Below the pieces are notes generated by a model. That model worked only from the letters and a program-made list of their open reading frames with translations, ran no database searches and was not told the origin of the DNA. Of a stretch of DNA of 64,000 bases, positions 1 to 9,455 are shown one piece after another; within the stretch, counting starts at the first letter, position 1, and the number at the start of each line of letters is the position of its first letter. This DNA is from a bacterium (GTDB lineage: Bacteria > Cyanobacteriota > Vampirovibrionia > Gastranaerophilales > Gastranaerophilaceae): assembly GCA_017467605.1 (NCBI GenBank), contig JAFUSQ010000007.1:1-64000 (forward strand), read 5' to 3'. The position numbers and the translations under genes were made by a program.

Positions 1-411
1 TGATGTACCATCTGCAAGAACAATTCCTACGTTATCTGTTTTATTTCCGGGAATACTTAAATTATTTCCTTTTTTAGCTTTAGATACTTCGTATTCTTTT
101 CCGTCTCCTGTTGTAACTTTTTCAGTCGGCCAGCAGTTTGTTAAGTGTGCAGAATCACATCTTGTTACGATTTTTAAATATTTAGAAAGTTCATCAACAA
201 ACGCATCAGTTGATTCGTAAGTTCTTTCTAATTTTCCGTCTGCTCTCATCAAATCCATTGACCTTGTAATCTTTTGAGCAGTATTAGCTTCTTTTTCGGA
301 ATTGCTTCGTTCGCCTATTCCCTGCATAAGACTCGGTATTGTCATGGCTGCGACTACGCCGATTACACCAATGGTGATTAAGACTTCTGCTAACGTAAAA
401 CCTCGTTTCAT
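1..411 (-). CDS. Prepilin-type pseudopilin P1, 3' end beyond window
   Basis: Reading leftward from ATG at 411, the first 137 codons are open and run off the left edge. The product starts MKRGFTLAEVLITIGVIG: a 4-residue basic leader, the prepilin peptidase site G4/F5, Glu at mature position 5, and the hydrophobic helix that forms the filament core in type IV pilins and type II secretion pseudopilins. A strong ribosome site, AAAGGAGG, lies at 424-431. Near the edge is an LADGT stretch matching the DG motif seen before the Asp-x-Asn-Gly loop in the complete pilins of this window; that loop would lie off the window. R1 is divergent 125 bp upstream. The family assignment is firm; which pilus or secretion machine it serves is unknown. 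Confidence 0.93.
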   Translation of the reverse strand, partial: MKRGFTLAEVLITIGVIGVVAAMTIPSLMQGIGERSNSEKEANTAQKITRSMDLMRADGKLERTYESTDAFVDELSKYLKIVTRCDSAHLTNCWPTEKVTTGDGKEYEVSKAKKGNNLSIPGNKTDNVGIVLADGTS

Positions 412-535
412 GATACTTATAATCCTCCTTTAGAATTAATAACAAATATATTATATTAATAACTATATAATTATTAATTGCATACGTTTCACCCTTTGTC
501 AAGACCATGCCTGTTATTTCACTTATAATGAGTTT
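412..535. promoter_or_regulatory. Divergent P1/R1 control region with inverted repeat
   Basis: On the minus strand TTGACA (497-502) faces P1, with an AT-rich -10 region 17-21 bp downstream. An 8-bp perfect inverted repeat ATTAATAA (455-462) / TTATTAAT (471-478) with an 8-bp spacer covers that region. A third copy, ATTAATAAC at 435-443, repeats the left arm as a direct repeat 20 bp away. For R1, TATAAT at 524-529 ends 6 nt before the ATG, leaving no space for a ribosome site. Operator function is inferred from position and symmetry. Confidence 0.6.
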
Positions 536-745
536 ATGAATATTAAAGAAGAAATTAAGGTTATGATTGCCAGACGCGGTACAACCCTAAAAAAAGTTTG
601 TGAAGAATTGTCAACAATTACTGGTAAATATTATTCATATAATAATATTTCAAATAAAATTCACAGAGGTACAATTAGGTTTAGTGAGGTTGAACAAATT
701 TTTAAAATTTTAAAATATGAATTGTTTTATAAGGATATTGCATAA
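536..745 (+). CDS. Small HTH regulator R1 divergent from P1
   Basis: A 69-residue protein made of little more than one helix-turn-helix. Residues 14-32 (RGTTLKKVCEELSTITGK) fit helix 2, and YNNISNKIHRGTI fits a recognition helix after an expanded turn containing GKYYS. It resembles R4 and R6, which share the GKxYT/NLSxKL pattern; the other regulators of the window are conventional XRE/Cro types. The coding frame starts 6 nt after a TATAAT box, so translation is probably leaderless. It likely represses or switches P1, judged only from divergent placement. A strong hairpin terminator follows directly. Confidence 0.8.
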   Translation: MNIKEEIKVMIARRGTTLKKVCEELSTITGKYYSYNNISNKIHRGTIRFSEVEQIFKILKYELFYKDIA

Positions 746-750
746 TTGTT

Positions 751-790
751 AAAAAAGATGGGCGAAGCTAACGCTTCGCCCATCTTTTTT
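751..790. terminator. Bidirectional terminator after R1 and the metallophosphatase
   Basis: A perfect 18-bp stem (751-768 with 773-790) with TAAC loop, a GC-rich core and A/T tails on both sides, lying between two convergent genes. It reads as an intrinsic terminator in both directions. Confidence 0.9.
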
Positions 791-1423
791 TTATATATTT
801 GAATTTATAAAATATTCTTTGTCATTTTCTATTATAATTGCAGTCAGGGGGGCATCTTTAAATTTCCCGCAGCCTGTATCAATGCAGATTTTATCTTCCC
901 AAACTTGCGGTTCTTCAAACTCTGTATGACCAAAAATAATTTTTTGAGGTAAGTTATGTTTTTTGTTGTAAAATTCCCCTCTGATATAGACCATATCGAC
1001 AAGATTTTGTTTTTCCAGTGGTGTCCCAATTCTTATTCCTGCGTGAATAAAAAGATAATTATCGGTTAAATAATACGGTTTCAAGCTATTATAGAAATCT
1101 CCGTGAATTTTCATTATGTTATCAAATCCGCCATAGCTTTTGGCTGTTTTATCTCCACCGTAATTCCAAAACAAGTAGTTATAATACTCATCAGTTTGGG
1201 CATGCAGCATTGCGTATTCGTGTGAGCCGATTAAGTAGATACAATTGGTGTAATCTCCAAGCTCAATTATTCTGTCTACAACTTCTTTTGACTTTGCGCC
1301 TCTGTCAATATAATCACCCATAAAGACCATTGTGTCATCTTTATGGGGATTTATTTTTTCTATTACTATATTTAATTTATCCAATTCGCCATGGATATCA
1401 GATATTCCGATTAATCTTGTCAT
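791..1423 (-). CDS. Metallophosphatase, PPP/ApaH-PrpE type
   Basis: A 210-residue calcineurin-like phosphoesterase, cytoplasmic, that would hydrolyse phosphoester or dinucleoside polyphosphate substrates using two metal ions. Visible motifs are SDIHG (residues 8-12), GDYIDRG (36-42), IHAG (126-129) and GHT (165-167), the usual order for the family. The usual GNHE motif reads GSHEY at 66-70: the metal-ligand Asn is Ser, while the catalytic His is kept. The length suits ApaH/PrpE-like bacterial enzymes. No ribosome site is obvious upstream of the ATG. It ends against the shared terminator. The exact substrate cannot be told from sequence. Confidence 0.85.
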   Translation of the reverse strand: MTRLIGISDIHGELDKLNIVIEKINPHKDDTMVFMGDYIDRGAKSKEVVDRIIELGDYTNCIYLIGSHEYAMLHAQTDEYYNYLFWNYGGDKTAKSYGGFDNIMKIHGDFYNSLKPYYLTDNYLFIHAGIRIGTPLEKQNLVDMVYIRGEFYNKKHNLPQKIIFGHTEFEEPQVWEDKICIDTGCGKFKDAPLTAIIIENDKEYFINSNI

Positions 1424-1450
1424 ATTTTTTTATTTTCAGAAAAATTTTAA

Positions 1451-1535
1451 GATTCTGAATCAAGTTCAGAATGACAAAATTTTTGGTTCGTTTTGTAAAG
1501 TTCAGTGTGACATCTGCGATGTCAGTTCAGAATGA
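1451..1535. repeat. Palindromic CTGAA..TTCAG repeat plus degenerate copy
   Basis: 1451-1476 reads gattctgaat..cagaatgaca, the reverse of the TGTCATTCTGAACTTG..CAGAATCT element found elsewhere in the window. A decayed second copy with gttcagtgtgacatc and gttcagaatgag follows up to 1535. It lies between the 3' end of the SIMPL gene and the 5' end of the phosphatase gene. Confidence 0.8.
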
Positions 1536-1556
1536 GAAAATTTTTCCGGTGTATTT

Positions 1557-2285
1557 TTACTTGATTTGGAAAGTTACGTTTGAAACTGCCGTAATTTTCT
1601 TTTCAATTGTTGAAGTGTCGTTAATGCCCATATCTGAGACCTCAGTTGAGTCAACCGGTGTAATTTGGAAAACTCCCATTTTTACTGATTGAATTTTCCC
1701 AACCCCGTTATTTGTAGATTTTAGCATTGCTGAAGCTCTTTGTTTAGCATCTTTTGTCGCTCTTTTGAGTAATTCTATTTTTAAATCAGATAATTTAGAG
1801 TATGAATAATTTGTTGCGTGAACTTCAACATCAATACCTTTATCTGAAAGTGATGTAATATCCAATGATGTATCTTTAATTTTATTAACATCATCTGATT
1901 TTATTGATATTTTTTGAGAAAAATTATAGTGATCAATTTCATTTGAAGTATTTCCGTTCGGATAGTATTTATATGAAGAATAACCTGTTGAAGCTTTTAC
2001 TTCAACTTCTTTGTTTATATCAAAGCCTTTTGTTTTCAAGTATTTCATTATTTCAGGCAGTTGTTTTTTTGCAATACTGTATGCAGAGGCTTTTGTAGGA
2101 GCTTGAACCTCTAATTCTACATCTAAGTTACCTGAGTCTGATGTTACTATTTCGTAAGCTGAACCCGTTACTGTTACGGAATTTTTTGAGAATGGTGAAA
2201 CACCTGATTTTACAGCAAAGATTAAACCAAATGCAATTAAAAGTCCAAGAATTGCTATTTGTAATTTTTCAATTTTTTCTAACAT
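1557..2285 (-). CDS. SIMPL (DUF541) domain protein, membrane anchored
   Basis: A 242-residue protein with one N-terminal hydrophobic segment (about residues 9-26) followed by an extracytoplasmic SIMPL/DUF541 domain: NSVTVTGSA start, a long central helix pattern KASAYSIAKKQL, and the late RATKDAKQRASAML and VSNVTFQIK segments typical of the family. SIMPL proteins are periplasmic or surface proteins linked to oxidative-stress protection (E. coli YggE) or to signalling; the biochemical role is not settled. A clear AGAAGGAG ribosome site precedes the ATG. It is a single gene between two transcription units. Confidence 0.85.
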   Translation of the reverse strand: MLEKIEKLQIAILGLLIAFGLIFAVKSGVSPFSKNSVTVTGSAYEIVTSDSGNLDVELEVQAPTKASAYSIAKKQLPEIMKYLKTKGFDINKEVEVKASTGYSSYKYYPNGNTSNEIDHYNFSQKISIKSDDVNKIKDTSLDITSLSDKGIDVEVHATNYSYSKLSDLKIELLKRATKDAKQRASAMLKSTNNGVGKIQSVKMGVFQITPVDSTEVSDMGINDTSTIEKKITAVSNVTFQIK

Positions 2286-2341
2286 TTTTTTCTCCTTCTT
2301 TCATTTAATGTTAGGTTAAAAATATTTTTATTTCAACGAAT

Positions 2342-2369
2342 AAAGCCATTCTTTTTAGAATGGCTTTTT
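2342..2369 (-). terminator. Hairpin after the glycosyltransferase gene
   Basis: AAAGCCATTC and GAATGGCTTT form a 10-bp stem around a short loop, immediately downstream of the gene ending at 2388. The T-run is stronger on the plus strand but TTTATT follows on the minus strand too. Confidence 0.7.
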
Positions 2370-2387
2370 ATATAATACTCGTGTCTA

Positions 2388-4913
2388 TTATGCAACTTTG
2401 TTTAAATTTTTGTTATGTTTATTTTTGTATACCAGATAAGCCCCTGATAGTACTGCAACTCCACCTGCTATAGCCAGAATAATCTTCATTGGTTTTGTTT
2501 TTGCACTCATTTGGAAAATTTCTTCTCCGTTTTCTTTGAATTCGCCAAATTTACCAATCAGGCGTTTCCAAGGTTTTTGGTTTCTTGCTTCAAAAGGTTT
2601 ATCAGTTTCTAAAATATCTTCTAAATAGCGTTTATTGGCAGATTTTCCGAGGTTGTATTCCGAATTTTCGTGCCAATCAATAAGTTCTTCAATATTCTTC
2701 TTACATTTAGCTACATAAGAAGTTTTGTTTGTTGAATATTCCTCTGACATTTGTTCAAAAATATCTGCAACTTGGTCCATTTGACGTGCGCAACGTGCGT
2801 CATCTATTTCATCAGCGGAATTTGCCCAGGTTAAACCGTAACGTTCAGGTCTGCCTTCAACTGCTTCTTGAGTTAAATATCCGTTTAGTTTATTGGTATA
2901 ATCAACAGGACCGCCTGTTGCCGTAGCCCCATAAGGAACACCTGCAGCTTTGCATTCAAGAGGTGTAATTCCGCACATTTCCCTTCTTGATGTGAACATA
3001 CCAAATTGTGCGCAGCCGACAAGTCTGTTAGGGAAGAAGCCGTCAACATACATTACAAGTCCTTTGTAAATTCCGCCGTCGAGTTCTTCAATTTCTTTTA
3101 TCAGTCTTACTATTGATTGGTAATCTCTTGCGCCTTCATTCCACTTGCCTGCACCGACTGCCAAACGCATTTTTAATTTCTTTTCAAGAGGTATATCTTT
3201 TCTTTCTAAGAATTTTTTAAATCCGCCAAGTGTTATGTTGTATCCTTTTTGTTCGTCCGGTCTGCCCCAGCCCATTACAAGCATATCACCGTCTTGCATT
3301 GGTTTTAGATAACCGAGAACTTTTTGTTTTTCAAGAAGTTGAGCATCATTGAAAAATACTTTATTTAGTTCTTCAGGTCCTTTTTGATAAGCTTCGTATA
3401 TCAAATTAGTAAACCATTTTGCATTCTTTTCTCTTGCTTGAATAACTTCTTCAATATTAGAGCCGTTGTATTGGAATGTTGTAAATCCCGCTTTGTTCGC
3501 AGACAGACCGTTATTACCGCGTCCAAAATTTGCTTCCGGATCGTGAAGTTTCAGATTTGCAGGAGTTGAACCGTTTACAACCGATTTTGTCTCTATGCTT
3601 GCGAAATCGTCTGTTAAAGATTTTGCAGCATCAGGAGTTTCCTGACTTTTCATTTCTTTGTCAAAATTTAGTGAAACTGTGCCAAGTGAAACATGTTCGG
3701 GGTTTTGTCTTACTGCTGCAATGCCTGACTTGATTACGTTGTAGCAGCCAAAGGCATCTCTGAAAGGCCTTAGAGCCGGTTCTAATATTTGCCATGCTAT
3801 TTCATGCTCACGAGGAGTTAATACATCAAGATTGTTTATGCCGTATTTTTGAGCTTTTTGTAATATTTCAAATTCAGGCATTTTCTTTAATACTTCCAAA
3901 TCAGATTCATCTGCTACTATTCGTAAGTATTTGAAAGGATCATCAGTTCTGCCCTGATAATTAAATCCGGGATTGTGTTCAATTATGTGTATTTTAACGC
4001 CATTAAGTGTAATTTCGCCTTTTGCAGAAAGGTTTGCAATATGGTTTGCAATTGAGTGTCCATGTCTATCATGTGCAATCAAGCTTGCGGGTTTGTAAAA
4101 TCCGAATTCTTCGGTATTCATTTTTTCTTTTTGCAGAGTATCTGCAATTGCTCTCATTTCATCTGAAGTTATAATTTCAGCTTCAAACGGACCGTTTCCC
4201 CATGCATCATATGAATAAGGTTTTGCGGTTTTTGCAAGATCAGGGGTAAACATTACATAGTTCGGGGTGCTTTTTAATCTTACATATTTAGGGTTGTTTT
4301 CTGAAATTTTCATTATTTCATATGGAACAACTTTAATTTCGCCTAAAGTTTCGTCTGATAATCGTCTGATTTCACCTTTAGCACTTGTCGGTTCTAATAT
4401 AACGTATTTTGATTTTGCTTCTGCTCCGTTGCCGTTTGGTCTGCTTTGTATAACATAACTGATTTCAGAAGGCTTTAGATGGTGTTTTTTAGCAACTTGC
4501 TCAAGTGTTTCTCCCGGATTTGCGCTGTAAAACCACATTTGAGGAATTTCGTCAGGTAATGCTCCAACTCCAAATTCAGATTCCGGGTGAAGCAAGAATT
4601 TATAACCACCTTTGCCGTTGTTATACGAACAGAATGGCATTATACTTCTGACATCTTTTCCTTCGTGTTTAACCATGCTTGCAGGCATTTCTTCCCCTAC
4701 ACACCCTTCGCCTCCCTGCATGTATTCAGCTAGTCCCATGCCATTGTTTTCAGGTGAGATGGATAAAATTTGATTAATATTTAGTCCTGCACCGGTAAAT
4801 GTTATTTTTCTAACATTTGATGAAGGCTTTACACTAGGACTATATATACTGTTTGTTTGATACGGCACAGACCTATTGCAGAATTTTGTTTCCCCTACTG
4901 AATAAACACGCAT
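2388..4913 (-). CDS. Starch/glycogen synthase-like glycosyltransferase with C-terminal membrane anchor
   Basis: An 841-residue protein. Near the N-terminus (52-65) an SPENNGMGLAEYMQGG stretch recalls the GT5 glycine-rich donor loop. The region CGITPLECKAAGVPYGATATGG (from about 647) recalls the GT5/GT4 C-terminal motif, with a Cys-Gly-Ile/Leu-Thr-Pro start and ATGG end. Residues about 128-160 look like a LysM-type segment (PGETLEQVAKKHHL). Residues about 810-829 form one hydrophobic helix followed by a Lys/Asn-rich tail, so the protein may be membrane-tethered. This start is chosen because AAAGGGG lies 6 nt upstream of ATG 4913; a TTG at 4931 has no ribosome site. The length is well above ordinary GlgA (about 480). 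Substrate unknown. The short KITFTG motif near the N-terminus recurs in two proteins at 49-55 kb. Confidence 0.65.
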   Translation of the reverse strand: MRVYSVGETKFCNRSVPYQTNSIYSPSVKPSSNVRKITFTGAGLNINQILSISPENNGMGLAEYMQGGEGCVGEEMPASMVKHEGKDVRSIMPFCSYNNGKGGYKFLLHPESEFGVGALPDEIPQMWFYSANPGETLEQVAKKHHLKPSEISYVIQSRPNGNGAEAKSKYVILEPTSAKGEIRRLSDETLGEIKVVPYEIMKISENNPKYVRLKSTPNYVMFTPDLAKTAKPYSYDAWGNGPFEAEIITSDEMRAIADTLQKEKMNTEEFGFYKPASLIAHDRHGHSIANHIANLSAKGEITLNGVKIHIIEHNPGFNYQGRTDDPFKYLRIVADESDLEVLKKMPEFEILQKAQKYGINNLDVLTPREHEIAWQILEPALRPFRDAFGCYNVIKSGIAAVRQNPEHVSLGTVSLNFDKEMKSQETPDAAKSLTDDFASIETKSVVNGSTPANLKLHDPEANFGRGNNGLSANKAGFTTFQYNGSNIEEVIQAREKNAKWFTNLIYEAYQKGPEELNKVFFNDAQLLEKQKVLGYLKPMQDGDMLVMGWGRPDEQKGYNITLGGFKKFLERKDIPLEKKLKMRLAVGAGKWNEGARDYQSIVRLIKEIEELDGGIYKGLVMYVDGFFPNRLVGCAQFGMFTSRREMCGITPLECKAAGVPYGATATGGPVDYTNKLNGYLTQEAVEGRPERYGLTWANSADEIDDARCARQMDQVADIFEQMSEEYSTNKTSYVAKCKKNIEELIDWHENSEYNLGKSANKRYLEDILETDKPFEARNQKPWKRLIGKFGEFKENGEEIFQMSAKTKPMKIILAIAGGVAVLSGAYLVYKNKHNKNLNKVA

Positions 4914-4995
4914 AATTTTCCCCTTTACCAATACTGATAAAAACTTATAAAAATATTTTTAAATACTTGATGCAGAATATCTTAATAAAAATTTA

Positions 4996-5026
4996 CAAAG
5001 CCGTAATCTCAATAACTACGGCTTTG
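4996..5026 (-). terminator. clpC terminator
   Basis: CAAAGCCGTA / TACGGCTTTG 10-bp stem with an 11-nt loop, followed on the minus strand by an A/T-rich run with five consecutive T. It lies 11 bp after the clpC stop codon. Confidence 0.85.
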
Positions 5027-5036
5027 TATGACTCGT

Positions 5037-7544
5037 TTATGAAGCCGGAGTTTCTTCGACTTCTTTTTCTTTTTTAATTCTTTTCACTTTTTTGTCAAAA
5101 GAAATTTTACCGTCAGATAATGTAACTTTGATAGTATCGCCGTTAGAATATTTTCCTGACAAAATTTCTTCTGCAAGGCTGTCTTCCATTTTACGTTGAA
5201 TTAAACGTCTTAACGGACGAGCACCGTAAGCTTCGGAATAACCGTTTTCAGCCAAATGATCCTTGACTTCATCTGTAACTTCAATACCGATACCTTTTTC
5301 TGACAATCTTTTGAACAGATCTTTCAACATCAAATCAACAATTTGTCTGATTTCTTCTTTAGAAAGATGTGAGAATACGATTGTTTCATCAATTCTGTTA
5401 AGGAATTCAGGTCTAAATGCCTTTTTCATTTCCTCTGTTACAGTATCTTTAAGTTTTTCGTATTTATCTTTAGATTCATCTTCCGCAGTTGAAAAACCAA
5501 GTTTTGACGTATTTGTAATCATACTTGCACCAACGTTAGATGTCATAATGATAACAGTATTTTTAAAACTTACGTGTCTGCCTTTAGAATCTGTTAATCT
5601 TCCGTCATCTAAAATTTGAAGCATTATATTAAATACATCAGGGTGAGCTTTTTCAATTTCATCAAAAAGTACAACCGAATAAGGTTTCTTTCTTACAAGT
5701 TCTGATAAATGCCCCCCATCATCATATCCGACATAACCCGGAGGAGAACCGATAAGTTTTGCGGTTGAATGTTTTTCCATGAATTCTGACATATCAACGC
5801 GAAGCATATTATCTTCAGAACCAAACATTGCTTCTGCAAGAGCTTTTGCCAGCTCAGTTTTACCAACCCCTGTAGGACCGCAGAATATAAAACTTCCGAT
5901 TGGTCTGTTAGGAGCTTTCAAGCCTACTCTTGCACGTCTTATTGCTTTAGATATTGCAACAATTGCATCATGTTGTCCGATAACTCTTTGGTGAAGTGTA
6001 TCTTCAAGTTTCAAGAGTCTTTCACTTTCACCTTCTGTTAATTTAGTAACAGGAACACCTGTCATCATTGCAATAACTTCGGCTACATTTTCAGCCGTTA
6101 CAGTCGGTTTATTTGCTTCGTGTTCATCACGCCATTTCGCAGAAACTTCTCTGATTTTATCTCTCAAATCAGCTTCTTCATCTCTCAGTTGTGAAGCTTC
6201 TTCAAATTCTTGATTTCTGATAGCTTCCTCTTTATCTTTTATTAAAGATTTTAATTGTTTTTCAAGTTCTTTACCTTCCGGACAAAGATTAGAAACTTTC
6301 AACCTTACTTTTGAACTTGCCTCATCAATTACGTCAATTGCTTTGTCAGGTAAAAATCTGTCATTAACGTATTTACTTGATAATTTTACTGCTGCAACAA
6401 TCGCATCATCTGAAATTATCAATTTATGGTGTTCTTCATATTTTGGTTTTAATCCTTTAATAATCTCTATTGATTCTTCAATAGACGGTTCATCAATTTG
6501 AACAGGTTGGAAACGTCTTTCTAATGCAGAATCTTTTTCGATATATTTTCTGTATTCATCAGATGTAGTTGCTCCAATTACCTGAATTTCACCTCTTGAT
6601 AATGCAGGTTTTAAGATATTTGCAGCATCAATTGCACATACTGCTGCACCAGCACCAATTAGAGTGTGCATTTCATCAATTACAAGAATAATATTTCCTG
6701 CTTGACGAATTTCGTCCATAATTTTTTTTAATCTTTCTTCGAATTCCCCGCGGTATTTAGTGCCTGCAACTAAAAGCCCCATATCTAACTGGATAACTTT
6801 TTTGCCGTCCAAAATATCAGGAACTTCCGCATTTACAATTCTTATAGCAAGACCTTCTGCTACTGCGGTTTTACCTACACCCGGTTCGCCGAGTAAAACA
6901 GGGTTATTTTTGGTACGTCTCGCAAGAATTTGAATAACACGTTCAATTTCTTTTTCTCTGCCGACAACCGGGTCAAGTCTCAATTCCTGAGCTGCCAAAG
7001 TTAAATCGCGGCCGAATTCATCAAGACTTGGAGTTTTTGCTTTGCTGCCTGAGCTTGATGAAGAACTTGAAGTAGTTGAACCTGTAGAACCTGCGGTTGT
7101 TTGCGGTTTAGATTCTCCAAGCATCTTAACTACATTGCTTCTGACTTTATTGAGGTCTACACCAAGATTTTCTAATACTCTTGCTGCAACTCCTTCACCT
7201 TCTCTTATTAAACCTAATAAAAGGTGTTCTGTTCCGATATAATTATGACCTAATTGTCTAGCTTCGTCCCATGACAATTCTAAAACTCTCTTAGCTCTTG
7301 GAGTGAAAGGGATTTCTACAGCGACAAAACCGGAGCCTCTGCCGATAATTTTTTCAACTTCGGTTCGGGCATCTTTTAGATTAACTCCCATAGACTTAAG
7401 AGTTTTAGCTGCCACTCCCGTACCTTCTCCAATCAGACCAAGTAAAACCTGTTCGGTCCCAACAAAATTGTGACCTAATCTTCGAGCTTCTTCCTGGGCA
7501 AGCATAATTACTTTTATTGCCTTTTCTGTAAAACGTTCGAACAT
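5037..7544 (-). CDS. clpC: ClpC, Hsp100 AAA+ unfoldase of Clp protease
   Basis: An 835-residue ATP-dependent unfoldase that feeds substrates to ClpP. Order of domains: two ClpN repeats (residues 1-145), a Ser/Gly/Thr linker (148-168), AAA1 with Walker A GEPGVGKT (219-226), pore loop KYRG (263-266) and Walker B VIDE (288-291), a UVR-type coiled middle domain, AAA2 with GPTGVGKT, and the LGF ClpP-docking motif ([10 protein letters not shown]). The AAA1 second pore-loop segment reads [13 protein letters not shown] where AEGAIDAAN is usual. A TAGGAG ribosome site precedes the ATG. Length and architecture are standard for ClpC of cyanobacteria and Firmicutes. Confidence 0.97.
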   Translation of the reverse strand: MFERFTEKAIKVIMLAQEEARRLGHNFVGTEQVLLGLIGEGTGVAAKTLKSMGVNLKDARTEVEKIIGRGSGFVAVEIPFTPRAKRVLELSWDEARQLGHNYIGTEHLLLGLIREGEGVAARVLENLGVDLNKVRSNVVKMLGESKPQTTAGSTGSTTSSSSSSSGSKAKTPSLDEFGRDLTLAAQELRLDPVVGREKEIERVIQILARRTKNNPVLLGEPGVGKTAVAEGLAIRIVNAEVPDILDGKKVIQLDMGLLVAGTKYRGEFEERLKKIMDEIRQAGNIILVIDEMHTLIGAGAAVCAIDAANILKPALSRGEIQVIGATTSDEYRKYIEKDSALERRFQPVQIDEPSIEESIEIIKGLKPKYEEHHKLIISDDAIVAAVKLSSKYVNDRFLPDKAIDVIDEASSKVRLKVSNLCPEGKELEKQLKSLIKDKEEAIRNQEFEEASQLRDEEADLRDKIREVSAKWRDEHEANKPTVTAENVAEVIAMMTGVPVTKLTEGESERLLKLEDTLHQRVIGQHDAIVAISKAIRRARVGLKAPNRPIGSFIFCGPTGVGKTELAKALAEAMFGSEDNMLRVDMSEFMEKHSTAKLIGSPPGYVGYDDGGHLSELVRKKPYSVVLFDEIEKAHPDVFNIMLQILDDGRLTDSKGRHVSFKNTVIIMTSNVGASMITNTSKLGFSTAEDESKDKYEKLKDTVTEEMKKAFRPEFLNRIDETIVFSHLSKEEIRQIVDLMLKDLFKRLSEKGIGIEVTDEVKDHLAENGYSEAYGARPLRRLIQRKMEDSLAEEILSGKYSNGDTIKVTLSDGKISFDKKVKRIKKEKEVEETPAS

Positions 7545-7638
7545 TTTTTACTCCTATCTCTTCTCTTAGCTAAATTATATATTAAATATGAAAAAGATAC
7601 AAGTAGTATTTGGGGTTTATAAGTCTATTATTTTTATT

Positions 7639-7953
7639 CTATAATCCTAAATCTTTCATAAATTTGCTATTTTCTGATAATTCAAACAAAGTTTCATCTG
7701 ATAGCGGATCTGCAATTTTATTATTTTTAATTAATTCTTTTACAATTTCGTTATGAGAGTTATTTTCCGGGTCAGATAAAACAAGTTTTGTGAAATTTTT
7801 AATATCAGTTTTTCTTTCATAAAGATTTAGGGCATGCTTTGATAAGCTTTTTAAAAACGAATTTTTTAAGTCGCTTTCAAGTGGTGAAGTCATAGGAAAA
7901 TATGACTTTTCAGTGTTTTTAGCTTTTAATTGTTGCGCCAGTTTTTTAAACAT
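7639..7953 (-). CDS. Small hypothetical protein, 104 residues
   Basis: Not recognised. The product is charged and predicted helical, with a basic N-terminus (MFKKLAQQLKAKN), no membrane segment and no signal peptide. The start is placed at ATG 7953, five nt after GGGAG; a GTG one codon earlier is too close to that site. It is a monocistronic gene between clpC and serS. Confidence 0.6.
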   Translation of the reverse strand: MFKKLAQQLKAKNTEKSYFPMTSPLESDLKNSFLKSLSKHALNLYERKTDIKNFTKLVLSDPENNSHNEIVKELIKNNKIADPLSDETLFELSENSKFMKDLGL

Positions 7954-8009
7954 CACATCTCCCTATTTTATTAATTGATATTATACATTATTTTTCTTTT
8001 ATTGCAAAT

Positions 8010-8100
8010 TTTTACCCCTCAAAAGTGTAGATTTAACTTGATTATAAAATTTATTTAAATTAGAATAAGGATACATTCATATGAAAGAAAGAAGGGGAAA
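8010..8100 (+). promoter_or_regulatory. serS promoter region
   Basis: TTGATT (8038-8043), 17-bp spacer and TAGAAT (8061-8066) match a sigma-70 promoter. AAGGGG lies just before the serS ATG. A TTTTACCCC copy of the recurring GGGGTAAA motif sits at 8010-8018. An 8-codon reading frame starting at 8081 overlaps the serS start; nothing marks it as functional. Confidence 0.6.
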
Positions 8101-9366
8101 ATGCTAGATATTAAGTTAATTAGAGAAAATCCTGATAAAATTAATGAACTTTTAAGACGCAGAAATCCGGATTTATCAATTAATGAAGTGATTGCAATTG
8201 ATGAAGAAAGAAGAAAAATCCAAACTCAGGCTGACGAATTGAGAGCCAAAAGAAAATCCGAATCTCAAAAAATCGGTATGATGAAAAAAAATGGAGAAAA
8301 TACCGATAAAATTCAAGAAGAAGTTCGCGTTCTGGGTGATGAAATAAGTATATTAGAGGAAAAACAAAATTCTTTAGATGCAAAACAAAGAGACATTTTA
8401 TTGCACATTCCGAATATTCCTGATGAAACAACTCCTGTTGGAACTTCAGAAGATGATAATATTGTTGTTTCAACTTGGGGAGAACCTACAAAATTTGATT
8501 TTGAGCCAAAGGCTCACTGGGATTTATGCGAAGCAAAAAATCTTGTAGATTTTGAACGTGGTGTAAAATTATCTCAATCACGTTTCACCTTATATAGAGG
8601 TAAAGGTGCAAGATTAGAAAGAGCAATTATAAACTTCTTCTTAGATCAGCATACTGAACAAGAAGGGTATGAGGAAATATTACCACCGTTTATGGCAAAT
8701 GCCGCAACAATGACCGGCACCGGACAATTACCGAAATTTAAAGAAGATATGTATAAATGTGTTGATGAGGATTTATATTTAATCCCAACAGCAGAAGTGC
8801 CTGTTACGAATATTTATGCAGGAGAAATATTATCTGAAGATGATTTGCCGAAATATATGACTGCATACACTCCATGCTTCAGGCGTGAAGCCGGTTCAGC
8901 AGGTAAGGATACAAGAGGATTAATCAGGGTTCACCAATTTAATAAAGTTGAAATGGTTAAATATACGACTCCGGAAAATTCTCCTGCAGAGCATGAAAAA
9001 TTAACGGCTGACGGAGAAAGAATGCTTCAACTTTTAGGATTACCTTACAGAAAAGTTGCATTATGTACTGCTGATATCGGTTTTAGTGCAAATAAATGCT
9101 GGGATTTAGAAGTTTGGCTTCCGTCATATGGAACATATAAAGAAATTTCAAGCTGTTCAAATTATGGAGATTATCAGGCAAGACGTGCTAATATTCGCTA
9201 TAAAGAAAAAGCTACGGGAAAAACCAGATTTGTTCATACAATTAATGGCTCAGGCCTTGCTGTCGGCAGAACTTTTGCTGCAATTGTTGAGAATTTCCAA
9301 CAAGCTGACGGAACAATTATTATCCCTGAAGTTTTAAGAAAATATACAGGGTTTTATAAAATATAG
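8101..9366 (+). CDS. serS: Seryl-tRNA synthetase
   Basis: A 421-residue class II aminoacyl-tRNA synthetase that charges tRNA-Ser (and tRNA-Sec) with serine. The N-terminal 110 residues form the long antiparallel coiled-coil arm (rich in Glu/Lys/Arg) that holds the tRNA. Motif 2 is seen in [22 protein letters not shown] and motif 3 in [15 protein letters not shown] near the C-terminus. Length is standard. AAGGGG directly precedes the ATG. A hairpin terminator follows the stop. Confidence 0.97.
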   Translation: MLDIKLIRENPDKINELLRRRNPDLSINEVIAIDEERRKIQTQADELRAKRKSESQKIGMMKKNGENTDKIQEEVRVLGDEISILEEKQNSLDAKQRDILLHIPNIPDETTPVGTSEDDNIVVSTWGEPTKFDFEPKAHWDLCEAKNLVDFERGVKLSQSRFTLYRGKGARLERAIINFFLDQHTEQEGYEEILPPFMANAATMTGTGQLPKFKEDMYKCVDEDLYLIPTAEVPVTNIYAGEILSEDDLPKYMTAYTPCFRREAGSAGKDTRGLIRVHQFNKVEMVKYTTPENSPAEHEKLTADGERMLQLLGLPYRKVALCTADIGFSANKCWDLEVWLPSYGTYKEISSCSNYGDYQARRANIRYKEKATGKTRFVHTINGSGLAVGRTFAAIVENFQQADGTIIIPEVLRKYTGFYKI

Positions 9367-9388
9367 TTAATTTTAATATACAAAATTT

Positions 9389-9428
9389 CCTGTTTATTAT
9401 TCCGTAAAAGGTTTAAACAGGATTTTTT
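9389..9428 (+). terminator. serS terminator
   Basis: CCTGTTTA (9389-9396) pairs with TAAACAGG (9414-9421), followed by ATTTTTTG. Confidence 0.85.
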
Positions 9429-9455
9429 GTGTTATAATTAAACATAGGATAGCAA

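Noticed and set aside
5263-5619. 118-codon plus-strand frame inside clpC
   Set aside because: Antisense shadow of a highly conserved coding region; no start signals.
8081-8107. Eight-codon leader peptide overlapping the serS start
   Set aside because: No seryl-codon pattern or attenuator hairpin; likely chance.
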